From Mycobacterium sp. (GTDB taxonomy: Bacteria > Actinomycetota > Actinomycetes > Mycobacteriales > Mycobacteriaceae), in the NCBI GenBank assembly GCA_011620645.1, contig WOYS01000110.1, positions 10,243 through 74,242 of the forward strand: 64,000 nucleotides of DNA. Direction: 5' to 3'. The position numbers and the translations under genes were made by a program. Below the pieces are notes generated by a model, which worked only from the letters and a program-made list of their open reading frames with translations, was not told the DNA's origin and searched no databases. Position 1 is the first letter of the stretch. The number at the start of each line of letters is the position of its first letter. This document shows positions 44,831 to 53,736 of this stretch, one piece after another.

Positions 44831-46215
44831 TGCCGATCGTGCGGGTGGCCGTGCTGGCCGCCGGGGAGGGGCCCGCCGGTAGCGGCGGTGGACGGCTCAC
44901 CGAGATGGCGCTGCCTGCCGAACTGCCGCTGCGCGAGATCATCCCGGCCGTACAGCGCACCGTGCTGCCCACCGGCGACACTCCCGCCCGGCTCAGCCTT
45001 GCGCCGATTGGCGGTGCGCCGTTCAGCCTGGATGCAACCCTGGACACCGTCGGTGTCGTCGACGGTGACCTGCTTGCGCTGCAAGCGATCCCGACCGGCC
45101 CGTCCGCCCCGCGCATCATCGAGGACATCGCCGACGCCGCGGCCATCTTCTCCGCTGCCCGTGAGCGTCCCTGGGGGCCTGCGCAGATCCAGCGTGCCGC
45201 GGCCGCCGCCGTCATCGCGCTGATCCTGCTCGGCACCGCCCTCGCGACTGCCGTCCGGTTCGCCACAGGACATTCGGCGGCACTGTTCACCGTCGCCGGC
45301 ATCGCCGCGGTCACCGTGGTTGCATCGTTCGCCACCCGGGCCCGTTTCCCGGGACTGGGCACCGCTCTGGCGGTCACCGCACTGGCCCCCGTCGCCGCGG
45401 CCTTCGCCGTCGCCGTACCCGGTGACTTCGGTGCCGCACAGGTACTACTGGCCGCAGCGGGTGTGGTGGCCTGGTCGGTGATCGGCATCGTCGTCTTCGA
45501 ACGGGTCATCGCCACCTTCACGGCCGCGACTGTGCTCGGCCTCGGCGTGCTGCTGTCCGCCCTTCTCGCCACCATCTGGGACATGACCGATGTCCGCACC
45601 GGATCGGGTCTCATAGTGTTCGCACTGGTGGTGACCGTGCAGGCCGCCCGATTGTCCGCGCTGTGGGCACGACTGCCCGTCCCGACCATACCCGCTCCCG
45701 GTGACCCCACACCGTCGGCCCCGCCGCTGCGCGTGCTGGAGGATCTGCCGCGGCGGATCAGGGTCACCGATGCGCACCAGACCGGCTTCCTGGCCGCCGG
45801 TGTGCTGCTTTCGGTGACGGGTTCGCTGATCCTGGTCGGCTCGACCGGGACCTCGCCATGGACCTGGGTACTCGTGGTGGCCGCGGCGCTGGGTGCCACT
45901 CTGCGTGCGCGCGTGTGGGATTCGACCCCATGCAAGGCATGGCTGCTGAGCCAGTCGTTCCTGCTGCCCGCCGCGCTGCTGGTTGTCTTCGCGCTCACCG
46001 ACCGGTACGCAGCGGCCTGGTGGGCACTGGGCGCACTGGTGGCGGTCGTCGCCCTGTGGATCGTGGTCGCGCTCAGCCCGCGCATCGCATCGCCAGACAC
46101 TTATTCGTTGCCCGCGCGTCGTCTGTTCGGATTCGCGAGCTCCGCGGTCGACGCCTCGGTCATCCCGGCAGCCGCCTATCTGGTCGGCCTCTTCGAGTGG
46201 GTTCTCAACCGATGA
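44812..46215 (+). CDS. eccD3: ESX-3 membrane channel component EccD
   Basis: A 467-residue protein. The N-terminal ~95 residues form the ubiquitin-like domain (VMPIVRVAVLAAGE, LPLREIIPAVQRTVLPTG), followed by about eleven transmembrane helices. EccD dimers form the membrane cavity of the ESX core. The start MPDNTVMP at 44812, with GGAAG upstream, is chosen over the track's earlier in-frame codon since the extra residues overlap espG in an Arg-rich frame. The stop overlaps mycP as ATGA. Length agrees with EccD3 (472). Confidence 0.92.
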   Translation: MPDNTVMPIVRVAVLAAGEGPAGSGGGRLTEMALPAELPLREIIPAVQRTVLPTGDTPARLSLAPIGGAPFSLDATLDTVGVVDGDLLALQAIPTGPSAPRIIEDIADAAAIFSAARERPWGPAQIQRAAAAAVIALILLGTALATAVRFATGHSAALFTVAGIAAVTVVASFATRARFPGLGTALAVTALAPVAAAFAVAVPGDFGAAQVLLAAAGVVAWSVIGIVVFERVIATFTAATVLGLGVLLSALLATIWDMTDVRTGSGLIVFALVVTVQAARLSALWARLPVPTIPAPGDPTPSAPPLRVLEDLPRRIRVTDAHQTGFLAAGVLLSVTGSLILVGSTGTSPWTWVLVVAAALGATLRARVWDSTPCKAWLLSQSFLLPAALLVVFALTDRYAAAWWALGALVAVVALWIVVALSPRIASPDTYSLPARRLFGFASSAVDASVIPAAAYLVGLFEWVLNR

Positions 46216-47597
46216 GACGCCGAAATCGCAGAAGCGCCGCCGCACTGGCGGCGGTTCTGGCGGTGGTAACCGTCGGCTGCCCGGCCGCCGGCGCGATCAC
46301 CCCGCCCGAGGTGGACAGCGCCGCAACGCCCCCGCCGGGTACGGCGGGGGCGTTGCAGACTATGGCACAACGTGGGGCATGCACGGTGACCGGAGTGATT
46401 CCGGGTACCGATCCCGCTACGACCAGCCCGAACCAGCAGGGGCTCGATCTGACCGAGGCCTGGCGCTACAGCCGCGGTGACGGACAGATCGTCGCGGTGA
46501 TCGATACGGGCGTGCAACCGGGTCCGAGATTGCCCAACGTCGAAGCCGGCGGCGACTTCGTCGCCAGCACAGACGGCCTGACCGACTGCGACGGGCAGGG
46601 AACCATGGTGGCCGGACTCATCGCCGGTCAGCCTGGGGCGGAAGGCTTCTCCGGTGTCGCACCGGGAGCTCAGCTGTTGTCGATCCGGCAGACGTCGGCG
46701 AAGTTCTCGCCCAATCAGCCCGGTCAGGATCCGGTGATCGTGGAAGCCAACAATGATATCGCCACGCTGGCGCGCGCCGTGGTGCGCGCCGTCGACCTCG
46801 GCGCCACGATCATCAACATCTCGTCGGTGGCCTGCGTCCCGGCGAACACCGCGATCGACCAGTCCGCGCTCGGTGCGGCGTTGCGATACGCGGCGGTGGA
46901 GAACGACGTGGTGATCGTGGCCGCGGCAGGTAACACCGGCGGCGGCATCGCCGGCGGAACTGGTTGTGCGGCAAACCCGCTGACCGATCCGGCGCGGCCC
47001 GAGGACCCACGGAACTGGGCCGGCGTCACCTCGGTGTCGACACCATCCTGGTGGCAGCCCTACGTGCTGTCGGTCGGGGCGCTCAACCCGCTCGGACAGC
47101 CCGCGCCGTTCAGCATGTCCGGGCCCTGGCTCGGCCTGGCGGCACCCGGGGAAAACATCACCTCACTGAGCAACAGGCCCGACGGTGGACTGGCCAACGG
47201 ACAACCCAACGACAAGGGCGAGTTGGCACCGGTCAGTGGCACCAGCTATGCGGCAGCGTATGTCTCCGGAGTTGCGGCGCTGGTACGCAGCCGCTTTCCG
47301 GAGCTGAGCGCGGAGCAGGTGGTGCGCAGGCTCACCATCACCGCACGCGGTGCGGATCGATCTCCGTCTTCACTGGTGGGCGCCGGAACCGTCGACCCAG
47401 TCGCCGCGCTGACCTGGGATGTGCCCGGTCCGGGCAGTCCCGCCGAGACCACCAAACCCGTTGCGGCTCCGCTGGAACCGGTGCAAGACGATCACACCGG
47501 GCGCAACGTCGCCTACATCGGTACCGGCGTGCTCGCATTGGCTGCCGCGTTGACCGCCGCGTTCGCCGCACACCGACGGAAGGACAAAGCCGCATGA
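46212..47597 (+). CDS. mycP3: ESX-3 mycosin MycP with substituted catalytic His
   Basis: A 461-residue subtilisin-like protein with a signal peptide (RRSAAALAAVLAVVTVGCPA), a catalytic domain and a C-terminal transmembrane helix (VAYIGTGVLALAAALTAAF). Asp is present in VAVIDTGVQPGP, the oxyanion Asn in VAAAGNTGGG and the Ser in SGTSYAAAYVSG. At residue 129 the expected DGHGT motif reads DGQGT: codon 46596-46598 is CAG (Gln). With no catalytic His the protease should be inactive or nearly so. Mycosins also stabilise the ESX membrane complex without proteolysis, so the protein may still be required. The start at 46212 overlaps the eccD stop. Confidence 0.92.
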   Translation: MRRRNRRSAAALAAVLAVVTVGCPAAGAITPPEVDSAATPPPGTAGALQTMAQRGACTVTGVIPGTDPATTSPNQQGLDLTEAWRYSRGDGQIVAVIDTGVQPGPRLPNVEAGGDFVASTDGLTDCDGQGTMVAGLIAGQPGAEGFSGVAPGAQLLSIRQTSAKFSPNQPGQDPVIVEANNDIATLARAVVRAVDLGATIINISSVACVPANTAIDQSALGAALRYAAVENDVVIVAAAGNTGGGIAGGTGCAANPLTDPARPEDPRNWAGVTSVSTPSWWQPYVLSVGALNPLGQPAPFSMSGPWLGLAAPGENITSLSNRPDGGLANGQPNDKGELAPVSGTSYAAAYVSGVAALVRSRFPELSAEQVVRRLTITARGADRSPSSLVGAGTVDPVAALTWDVPGPGSPAETTKPVAAPLEPVQDDHTGRNVAYIGTGVLALAAALTAAFAAHRRKDKAA

Positions 47598-48508
47598 CTG
47601 CCCGACTCGCCCTGGCCCTGCTGTTCATCGTGCCCGCGGCACTGGCATACCCGTACGAAACGCTGACCCAGCGCTGGGTTCTCGGCGTCGCGGTAGCCGT
47701 TGTGATCCTGCTATTCGCTTGGTGGCGTGGCGATTTCGCCACCACGAAGCTGGCTCGGCAATGGTCCATCTGGCGTGGCAATCACGCCACGGTAGGCTCC
47801 ACCAAGGTGAGCTCCACCGAGGCAGGCGACACCGCAACGGTGGTGTTGCGGCTCGACGACTCGGCATCCGTTGAGTTGCCGGTCGCCCTGATCGCAGGCT
47901 ACGCGGACCGATACGGGCTGCGGTTGGATAAGGTGCGTATCACCAGTCGCGACCGGGCAGCGGAGCGTCGAAGCTGGATCACCCTGACCCTGGATGCAGC
48001 GCAGAATCTGCCCGCGCTGCAATCCCGTTCGGAGCGGATCCCGTTGCACGACACCGCCGATGTCACCGGCCGTCGGCTGGCCGACCACCTGCGCGAGAGC
48101 GGGTGGACGGTGTCGGTGCGCGAGGTTGTTCCGCGTCCGGTCTCGAGCGAGGCCAGGGAGACCTGGCGTGCGCTCACCGACGAGGCGGGATTCCTGACCG
48201 CATACCGCATTCCTGCCGCATCCCTGCCGTGGGTGCTGGACGCGTTGTGGTCGAACCCGACTGCCGAGCTTTGGACTGCGGTCGAATTCGGTCCCGATAC
48301 GGTTACCGGGGCGGTCGCGGTGCGCTCGGCCGAGCTGCCCGCCGCCGACGCGCCCATTCCCGGGCTGGCCACGCTCGGTGGCCGTCAGCGCAGGGTGCTC
48401 GATGCACTGAATCCGGCATCTTCGCAACGTCTTCCAGGCCATCAGCCCGCCGACCCGGCGCTGGCCGGGAAGCTTCGCTGGCCGACAGGCACTGCCGTCA
48501 GAACATGA
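47594..48508 (+). CDS. eccE3: ESX-3 membrane component EccE
   Basis: A 304-residue protein with two N-terminal transmembrane helices (LALALLFIVPAALAY and WVLGVAVAVVILLFAWW) and a cytosolic or periplasmic C-terminal domain with RWxLxLDA-type family sequence (RSWITLTLDAAQNLPAL). EccE lies at the rim of the ESX membrane complex. The ATG at 47594 overlaps the mycP stop. It is the last gene of the ESX-3 operon. Length is close to EccE3 (331 in M. tuberculosis), slightly short. Confidence 0.9.
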   Translation: MTARLALALLFIVPAALAYPYETLTQRWVLGVAVAVVILLFAWWRGDFATTKLARQWSIWRGNHATVGSTKVSSTEAGDTATVVLRLDDSASVELPVALIAGYADRYGLRLDKVRITSRDRAAERRSWITLTLDAAQNLPALQSRSERIPLHDTADVTGRRLADHLRESGWTVSVREVVPRPVSSEARETWRALTDEAGFLTAYRIPAASLPWVLDALWSNPTAELWTAVEFGPDTVTGAVAVRSAELPAADAPIPGLATLGGRQRRVLDALNPASSQRLPGHQPADPALAGKLRWPTGTAVRT

Positions 48509-48618
48509 ACGGCCGCAACTGATCGTGCAATCACGTGGTCTCCAGCAGTGCGATGCGCCGTTCGCCTATGCTCGGCCGCAGTCAGTGCTCGAGAGGCTGA
48601 CATGAGATCCGAACGGGA

Positions 48619-49320
48619 ATGGGAGAGCCCTTGCAGTACCAGATTTCCCCGCGTCACCCGGTCCTCGCGGCCGGTGCGGTATTGGCGGGCGTGGTGTTCC
48701 TGCTCGCGCTGGCCGGCGTGCTCGCGCGGTGGGAGTGGATGGAGAAGGCCGACTGGGCGGTACTGGATCCGCTGTACCGGTACGGCGTCGCGCATCCCGG
48801 CTGGGTGCACGGGTGGGATGTGCTGTGCACCGTCTTCCACCCTGTGACGTTCCGGCTGATCGCCTTGATCTGGATCGTGTACCTCCTGATGGGCCGCGCG
48901 GTGAACAGATACCGGGTGGCGCTGTTCCTGGCGCTGACTGTGGAGTTCTCCGCGCTGATCGTGGTGTTCACGAAAGCGGTTGTTGCACTCCCACGTCCGC
49001 CCACCGCGCTGGTCCCCGAGCTGTCTTCGTCGTTTCCGTCCGGGCATGCATTGGGGACAGCGGTGGCCGTGTTGGCGATGTTCTTCGCCTCATCACCGCA
49101 GCTGCGACAGCGGTGGCGTATTGCATGCGCCGTCATCGGCGTGCTGATCGTCGCCGCGGTCGGTATCGGGCGGGTGGTCCTTAACGTGCACTACCCCTCC
49201 GATGTGCTGGCCGGTTGGGCGCTCGGCTACCTGTGGGTGCTGGCGTGCCTGCCGGTGCTCACCGGCAGGCGGGTCAGGGCAGTGGACGAAACACCGGCAG
49301 CGACCGATACCGGTTCTTGA
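48619..49320 (+). CDS. PAP2-family membrane phosphatase
   Basis: A 233-residue membrane protein with about six helices. The three PAP2 phosphatase motifs are KAVVALPRP (KxxxxxxRP), PSGH in SSFPSGHALG, and GRVVLNVHYPSD (SRxxxxxHxxxD with Gly in place of Ser). It should remove phosphate from lipid phosphates such as phosphatidic acid or prenyl pyrophosphates. Its last 47 bp overlap the convergent fusion gene. Confidence 0.83.
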   Translation: MGEPLQYQISPRHPVLAAGAVLAGVVFLLALAGVLARWEWMEKADWAVLDPLYRYGVAHPGWVHGWDVLCTVFHPVTFRLIALIWIVYLLMGRAVNRYRVALFLALTVEFSALIVVFTKAVVALPRPPTALVPELSSSFPSGHALGTAVAVLAMFFASSPQLRQRWRIACAVIGVLIVAAVGIGRVVLNVHYPSDVLAGWALGYLWVLACLPVLTGRRVRAVDETPAATDTGS

Positions 49321-50716
49321 AAGTCGCTTCCTGGCAGACGATTTCCACCTCACCGTCGTGCGCGATCCGGGTGGGGCCGTCCAGCGCGGTGAAGCTGAAC
49401 TCGGGCACCCGAAGCTCGTGATAGAGCGGGCTGTGCACCAGACGGCCCGCCGCCAGGGCGCCGAGGATCCGGATCGTGGCGAATTTGCGGCCTGTCTCCA
49501 GGATTCGTACGTCGATCAGTCCGTCATCCATTCGGACCCGGCGTGACGGGGCGAAACCCGAGGGCGAGTACAGCGAGTTGCCGAGGAAGAACAGCGATGT
49601 CTGCACCGTCCTGTTGTCGTATTCGATGCGCACGGCAGCGTCGCTGCGCAGGGTGCGGTGCAACGCGTACGCGCCGGCCAGTGGCTTGCCCATCCGGTGC
49701 TCGAGTTTCTCCCGGATCCGCACGAACCTCGGGTAGGCGCCGATGCTGGCGGTGTTGACGACGGTGTCGGTGTCGTTGAACCCGATGGTGTCGACGTAGG
49801 CGGCCGATCCGCTGCGCAGCGCCCCGACCGTGGCGGCGACGGTGTCGCAGCCGATGTCCTTGGCGAAGTGGTTGAAGGTCCCGCCGGGGAACACCGCGAG
49901 TGGAACATCGGCCTCCAGTGCGATTCCGCCCGCGCACGACACGGTGCCGTCACCGCCCCCGACGGCCAGCACCTCGGCCCGACCGGCCGCCGCACGCAAC
50001 TGCTCCTCGATGTCCTCGTCATCGCCGACCTCGACGATCTCGGCTTTGGGCAGTGCCTTGCGGACCTCGTCGAGGATGCGTGCCCCGGTGCCGCTGCCCG
50101 AATTCGGGTTGACGACGAGGATCACGCCTTCGCCCTCGGGCCGGGGTGAGGTCTCGTATCTGCGGGGTTCACCGGCGGTGACCAGGGGCTCGGGGATCGG
50201 CTTGACGATGGTCGCGCCGGCCAGGGCAATCGCGGTGCCGATTCCGAAGCCGGCCAGCACATCCCCGGGGTAGTGCGCCCCGGTGGCGACCCGGGACAGT
50301 CCCACCAGGCCGGCGAGCACCCCGAGGCCGATGCCCAGCGAGCGGTTCTCCAGGCCGACACCGACGGCGAACGCGGCCGCGCTCGCGGAGTGCCCGGACG
50401 GCAGCGAGTTCGACGTCGGCATCCGCCGCGACCGGCGCACGAACGGCACCGGTGTCGAGTCGGGCCTGGGCCGTTTCCAGATGCGCTTTGCCCCCTGGTC
50501 GGTGACCAGGCTGGTCACGGCCAGTGTCAGGAGGCCTCTGGCTGCGCCACGGCGCATGGCCGGAGTGCCGACACCGGCGAGCCCGGCCGCGATCGCCATC
50601 CACAATTTCGAATGGTCGGCCGCCGAGGTGAGCCGGGGCATCACGGTGTCGAGCACCTTGCTCTCGGATTCTGCAACGGCTACGAAGATGCGGCGGTCAA
50701 CCGTTCCGAGTCCCAT
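49274..50716 (-). CDS. PAP2 phosphatase-diacylglycerol kinase fusion
   Basis: A 480-residue fusion. Residues ~1-175 form a PAP2 domain (KRIWKRPRPD, SLPSGHSASA, SRVATGAHYPGD). Residues ~190-480 form a diacylglycerol/sphingosine-kinase domain (ILVVNPNSGSGTGARIL, VGGGDGTVSCAGG, PLAVFPGGTFNHFAKDIG). The opposite chemistries (lipid phosphate removal and lipid phosphorylation) are joined in one protein, as known in actinobacteria. The start ATG 50716 is chosen since upstream codons overlap the divergent L,D-transpeptidase gene. Confidence 0.85.
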   Translation of the reverse strand: MGLGTVDRRIFVAVAESESKVLDTVMPRLTSAADHSKLWMAIAAGLAGVGTPAMRRGAARGLLTLAVTSLVTDQGAKRIWKRPRPDSTPVPFVRRSRRMPTSNSLPSGHSASAAAFAVGVGLENRSLGIGLGVLAGLVGLSRVATGAHYPGDVLAGFGIGTAIALAGATIVKPIPEPLVTAGEPRRYETSPRPEGEGVILVVNPNSGSGTGARILDEVRKALPKAEIVEVGDDEDIEEQLRAAAGRAEVLAVGGGDGTVSCAGGIALEADVPLAVFPGGTFNHFAKDIGCDTVAATVGALRSGSAAYVDTIGFNDTDTVVNTASIGAYPRFVRIREKLEHRMGKPLAGAYALHRTLRSDAAVRIEYDNRTVQTSLFFLGNSLYSPSGFAPSRRVRMDDGLIDVRILETGRKFATIRILGALAAGRLVHSPLYHELRVPEFSFTALDGPTRIAHDGEVEIVCQEATFKNRYRSLPVFRPLP

Positions 50717-50794
50717 GGATTCCAAAGTAGGCAGAAAGCACCGTGTCCAAACCTTGACTTGACCTGGGTCACTTCCGGTGCGAACGATGGGGGG

Positions 50795-51448
50795 ATGCGC
50801 CGACTGCTCATGGTATTGAGCGTGCTCTGGCTGACTCTCGCGTTGGCACCTGGCGCCGACGCCGCCGAGACACCGTGGTTCGTGAACTCCGTCGGCAACG
50901 CCACGCAGGTGATTTCCGTTGTCGGCGTGGGGCCTTCGACAGCTAAAATCGACGTCTGGGAGCGCACCGCGGCAGGCTGGAATCCGATCGAGGTGGGCAT
51001 ACCAGCACATATCGGCGCCAACGGCATGGCCCCGGAGACTCATGACGGTGAGATGAAAACCCCGATGGGCGTTTTCACGCTGGACTTCGGGTTCGGCACC
51101 GAGCCCAACCCTGGCGGTGGGTTGCCCTATGTCGAGGTCGGCCCGGACCACTGGTGGGACGGCGATATGCAGAGCCCCACCTACAACACCATGCAGGTGT
51201 GCAAGAAGGCGCAGTGCCCGTTCGACACCGATCCGAGCAGCGGCACCGAGAATCTGCAGATACCGCAGTACGCGCACGCCGTGGTGATGGGGGTCAACAA
51301 GGCGCGCATCCCCGGCAACGGTGGAGCCTTCTTCCTGCACACCACCGATGGCGGCTCGACCGCCGGATGCGTCGCCATCGACGACGCAACCCTGGTGAAG
51401 ATCATGCGGTGGCTGCGCCCCGGCGCCCTGATCGCGGTCTCGAAGTAG
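50795..51448 (+). CDS. Exported L,D-transpeptidase-like (YkuD-fold) protein
   Basis: A 217-residue secreted protein. A signal peptide (LLMVLSVLWLTLALAPGADA) is followed by a YkuD-like domain ending FFLHTTDGGSTAGCVAIDDATL, which has the HxxDGx5GC-type catalytic motif with Cys. Two further Cys (CKKAQC) could form a disulfide. It probably remodels 3-3 peptidoglycan cross-links or is a related cell-wall enzyme; the core is shorter than mycobacterial Ldt proteins and lacks their Ig-like domains. The ATG at 50795 is directly preceded by GGGGG. Confidence 0.8.
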   Translation: MRRLLMVLSVLWLTLALAPGADAAETPWFVNSVGNATQVISVVGVGPSTAKIDVWERTAAGWNPIEVGIPAHIGANGMAPETHDGEMKTPMGVFTLDFGFGTEPNPGGGLPYVEVGPDHWWDGDMQSPTYNTMQVCKKAQCPFDTDPSSGTENLQIPQYAHAVVMGVNKARIPGNGGAFFLHTTDGGSTAGCVAIDDATLVKIMRWLRPGALIAVSK

Positions 51449-51658
51449 CTCAGATATTAACTGCCCGACGAGCTTCACCTTGAACCCGGGATTCTCGGTG
51501 GACAGCGAGGCATCGCGGCGCGCATGAGCTCTACTTGACCTGCTTGATTTCGGCGATCCCACCGAGGTTGTCAGCCATGCCCGACATCACAGCACAGCGT
51601 GTCGCCACGTTGCGTTCGTTCGCCCGATCCGAGGCGTGGCGGTTAAGGTGGGCTCAAT

Positions 51659-53566
51659 ATGACCGACCCGTTGGGGTTGTCCATCGGGACGACCAACCTG
51701 GTCGCGGCACGTGTCGGCGACCGTCCTGTAACCCGGCGCGCTGTCCTGACACTTCCTGTCCAGGGTGCGCCGGAAGTCGGCGTGCCATCTGGGCGGCCGG
51801 GCAAGGTGTTGTCCGGATTCGTTGACCGCGTGGGTGATCCGGTGCCCCTGGTGGCCTCCGACGGGTCCTCCTATCTTGCCGATGACCTGTTGGTCGAGGC
51901 GCTGGAAGCGATGATCGTAGTCGCGGGCGGCACCCCGACTACGCAGACGGCAGTCGCGGTTCCCGCGCACTGGAACGCGGCGACGCTGCGGGCGTTGCGG
52001 GCGACCATGCGATCGAATCCGGTGCTGTCTCCGAATGGGACGCCGCCGCGGCTGGTTTCCGATGCCGTTGCCGCGTTGACCTCCCTGCGCGCCAATCCGG
52101 GCCTGAGTCCAGGTGGGCCGCTGGTACTCGTGGATCTCGGTGGCGGCGGCACGAGCATCACGCTCGCCGATTCCGGAGCGGCCATCGAACCTCTCGACGA
52201 AACCACCCGGGTGGCCGAATTCTCCGGTGACCTGATCGATCACGCGCTGCTCACCCATGTGCTGGCAGGTATAGAGGATACCGACCCCGGCGCCACCGCC
52301 GCGGTCGGAGTGCTCGGCAACCTGCGTGAGGAATGCCGCCAGGCCAAGGAACGACTGTCCGCGGCGACCGCCACCGAGATCCCGGTTGAGCTCCCCGGAT
52401 ACAGGTCGGTGGTGCGGGTCACCCGGGCCGAGTTGGACGCGTTGCTGGCCGAGCCGCTGCAGCAGGTGCTGACCGAACTGGACAACCTGTTGCAGCGCAA
52501 CAGGATCAATTGGGCCGACGTATCCGTCATCGCCGCCGCGGGTGGCGGAGCCAGCATTCCGCTGGTCACCCAGCAGCTCTCCGCGCACACCCAGATCCCG
52601 GTGGTGAGCACCCCGCAGCCCGCACTGGACGCCGCCGTCGGCGCCGCAGTGTTCGCGGCCTATGCGGCCCAGGCCGGGGCCCAGACCGGGATGGCGCCGG
52701 CCATCGGTGCGGACGCCCCGACCAGCATGGCGCCGGCTCCCAAGGTGATCCCGGATCCATCCGGTTCCTCGACGTTCCGGGCACTGGCGTGGTCGCAGGA
52801 CGACGCGGGCGCCGAACCGGTGCCCTATACGGGCCCGAACGACTATGTCAGCCCGACTCAGTACGAATCCAATCCCTACACCGGGGCCAACCCGTATATC
52901 GGCGACGAGTCCACCCGGATTGTCTCCCAACATGTTCCGGACCGGTACGACGAGCCTCGCGGCATGCCGCGACTGCCGATGGCGGTGTTCGCCGCGGCGG
53001 GGGTTCTGGCTGTCGTGGCTCTCGGCGGGGTGGCGATCGCGCTGACAAGCGTCTCGGAGACCGAAGCCCCGACGCCGTCGACCGCGCCGGTCTCCAGGGT
53101 GTACGCCCCGCCGCCCGCGCCGGCCCCGCCGACCGAACCGCCGTCCGGCATCCTCACCGTGACGGAGGCGCCGCCCGCGCCGCCTCCGCCGCCGGAACCC
53201 GTCGCACCGCAGCCGGTGGTGCCGACGTACACGACCACCACTACGCAGCCCACCACTACGCAGCCCACCACGACGACGCCGTCCACGACCACCACGACGA
53301 CGATGACCACCACCACCACGACGACCACCACCACGACGCCGTCCACCACCACCACCACGGCGCCGTCCACCACCACGACCACGACGGCGCCGAGCACAGT
53401 GACCACGAAGCCTGAGACCTCGGTCACCAAGCCGAGCACAGTGACCACGAAGCCTGAGACCTCGGTCACCAAACAGCCGGCCATGACGACGACGCACATC
53501 AACGTGCCTTTGCTGCCGCCGATACCGATTCTTGTGCCCAATCGGGGTGCTCCGGCCGCTCCGTAG
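51659..53566 (+). CDS. Hsp70-like membrane protein with Pro/Thr-rich exported tail
   Basis: A 635-residue protein similar in design to Rv0312. The first ~340 residues have an actin/Hsp70-type ATPase fold (LSIGTTNLVAARVGD, LVLVDLGGGGTSITLAD, AAAGGGASIPLVTQQL). After an acidic linker comes one transmembrane helix (MAVFAAAGVLAVVALGGVAIAL, ~440-461), then a Pro-rich and Thr-rich tail outside the membrane with runs of Thr and a duplicated 14-residue unit (PSTVTTKPETSVTK). The tail looks like a glycosylated cell-wall-spanning stalk. No substrate-binding domain of Hsp70 is present, so a sensing or scaffold role is likelier than a chaperone. Confidence 0.85.
   Translation: MTDPLGLSIGTTNLVAARVGDRPVTRRAVLTLPVQGAPEVGVPSGRPGKVLSGFVDRVGDPVPLVASDGSSYLADDLLVEALEAMIVVAGGTPTTQTAVAVPAHWNAATLRALRATMRSNPVLSPNGTPPRLVSDAVAALTSLRANPGLSPGGPLVLVDLGGGGTSITLADSGAAIEPLDETTRVAEFSGDLIDHALLTHVLAGIEDTDPGATAAVGVLGNLREECRQAKERLSAATATEIPVELPGYRSVVRVTRAELDALLAEPLQQVLTELDNLLQRNRINWADVSVIAAAGGGASIPLVTQQLSAHTQIPVVSTPQPALDAAVGAAVFAAYAAQAGAQTGMAPAIGADAPTSMAPAPKVIPDPSGSSTFRALAWSQDDAGAEPVPYTGPNDYVSPTQYESNPYTGANPYIGDESTRIVSQHVPDRYDEPRGMPRLPMAVFAAAGVLAVVALGGVAIALTSVSETEAPTPSTAPVSRVYAPPPAPAPPTEPPSGILTVTEAPPAPPPPPEPVAPQPVVPTYTTTTTQPTTTQPTTTTPSTTTTTTMTTTTTTTTTTTPSTTTTTAPSTTTTTTAPSTVTTKPETSVTKPSTVTTKPETSVTKQPAMTTTHINVPLLPPIPILVPNRGAPAAP
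53390..53473 (+). repeat. 42-bp in-frame tandem repeat, two copies
   Basis: The unit encodes PSTVTTKPETSVTK and occurs at 53390-53431 and 53432-53473, identical except for the last base. It is part of the Thr-rich tail of the Hsp70-like protein; the upstream run of Thr codons (ACC/ACG/ACT) is also repetitive. Confidence 0.9.
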
Positions 53567-53736
53567 CCACCGCATCGCGCCGTCACCTGCGCATACCAAT
53601 CTCGCAAAGAGTTGAGCCGCCGCGACACGCCGGGTTATAGTCACCCGGGTTTGAGTCACGGATATGTAACGACAAGCAAACGGCCTGGTTTCGGTGGTTG
53701 CTGAAAGCGAACTTGGCTAGCTCGAAGGTGTGGTCA

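Noticed and set aside
53280..53420. CRISPR-like array in the Thr-codon repeats
   Set aside because: Units are unequal codon repeats inside a coding frame, with no spacers.
52876..53628. 250-codon minus-strand frame rich in Val
   Set aside because: It is the antisense reading of the Thr-codon repeats in the Hsp70-like protein tail.
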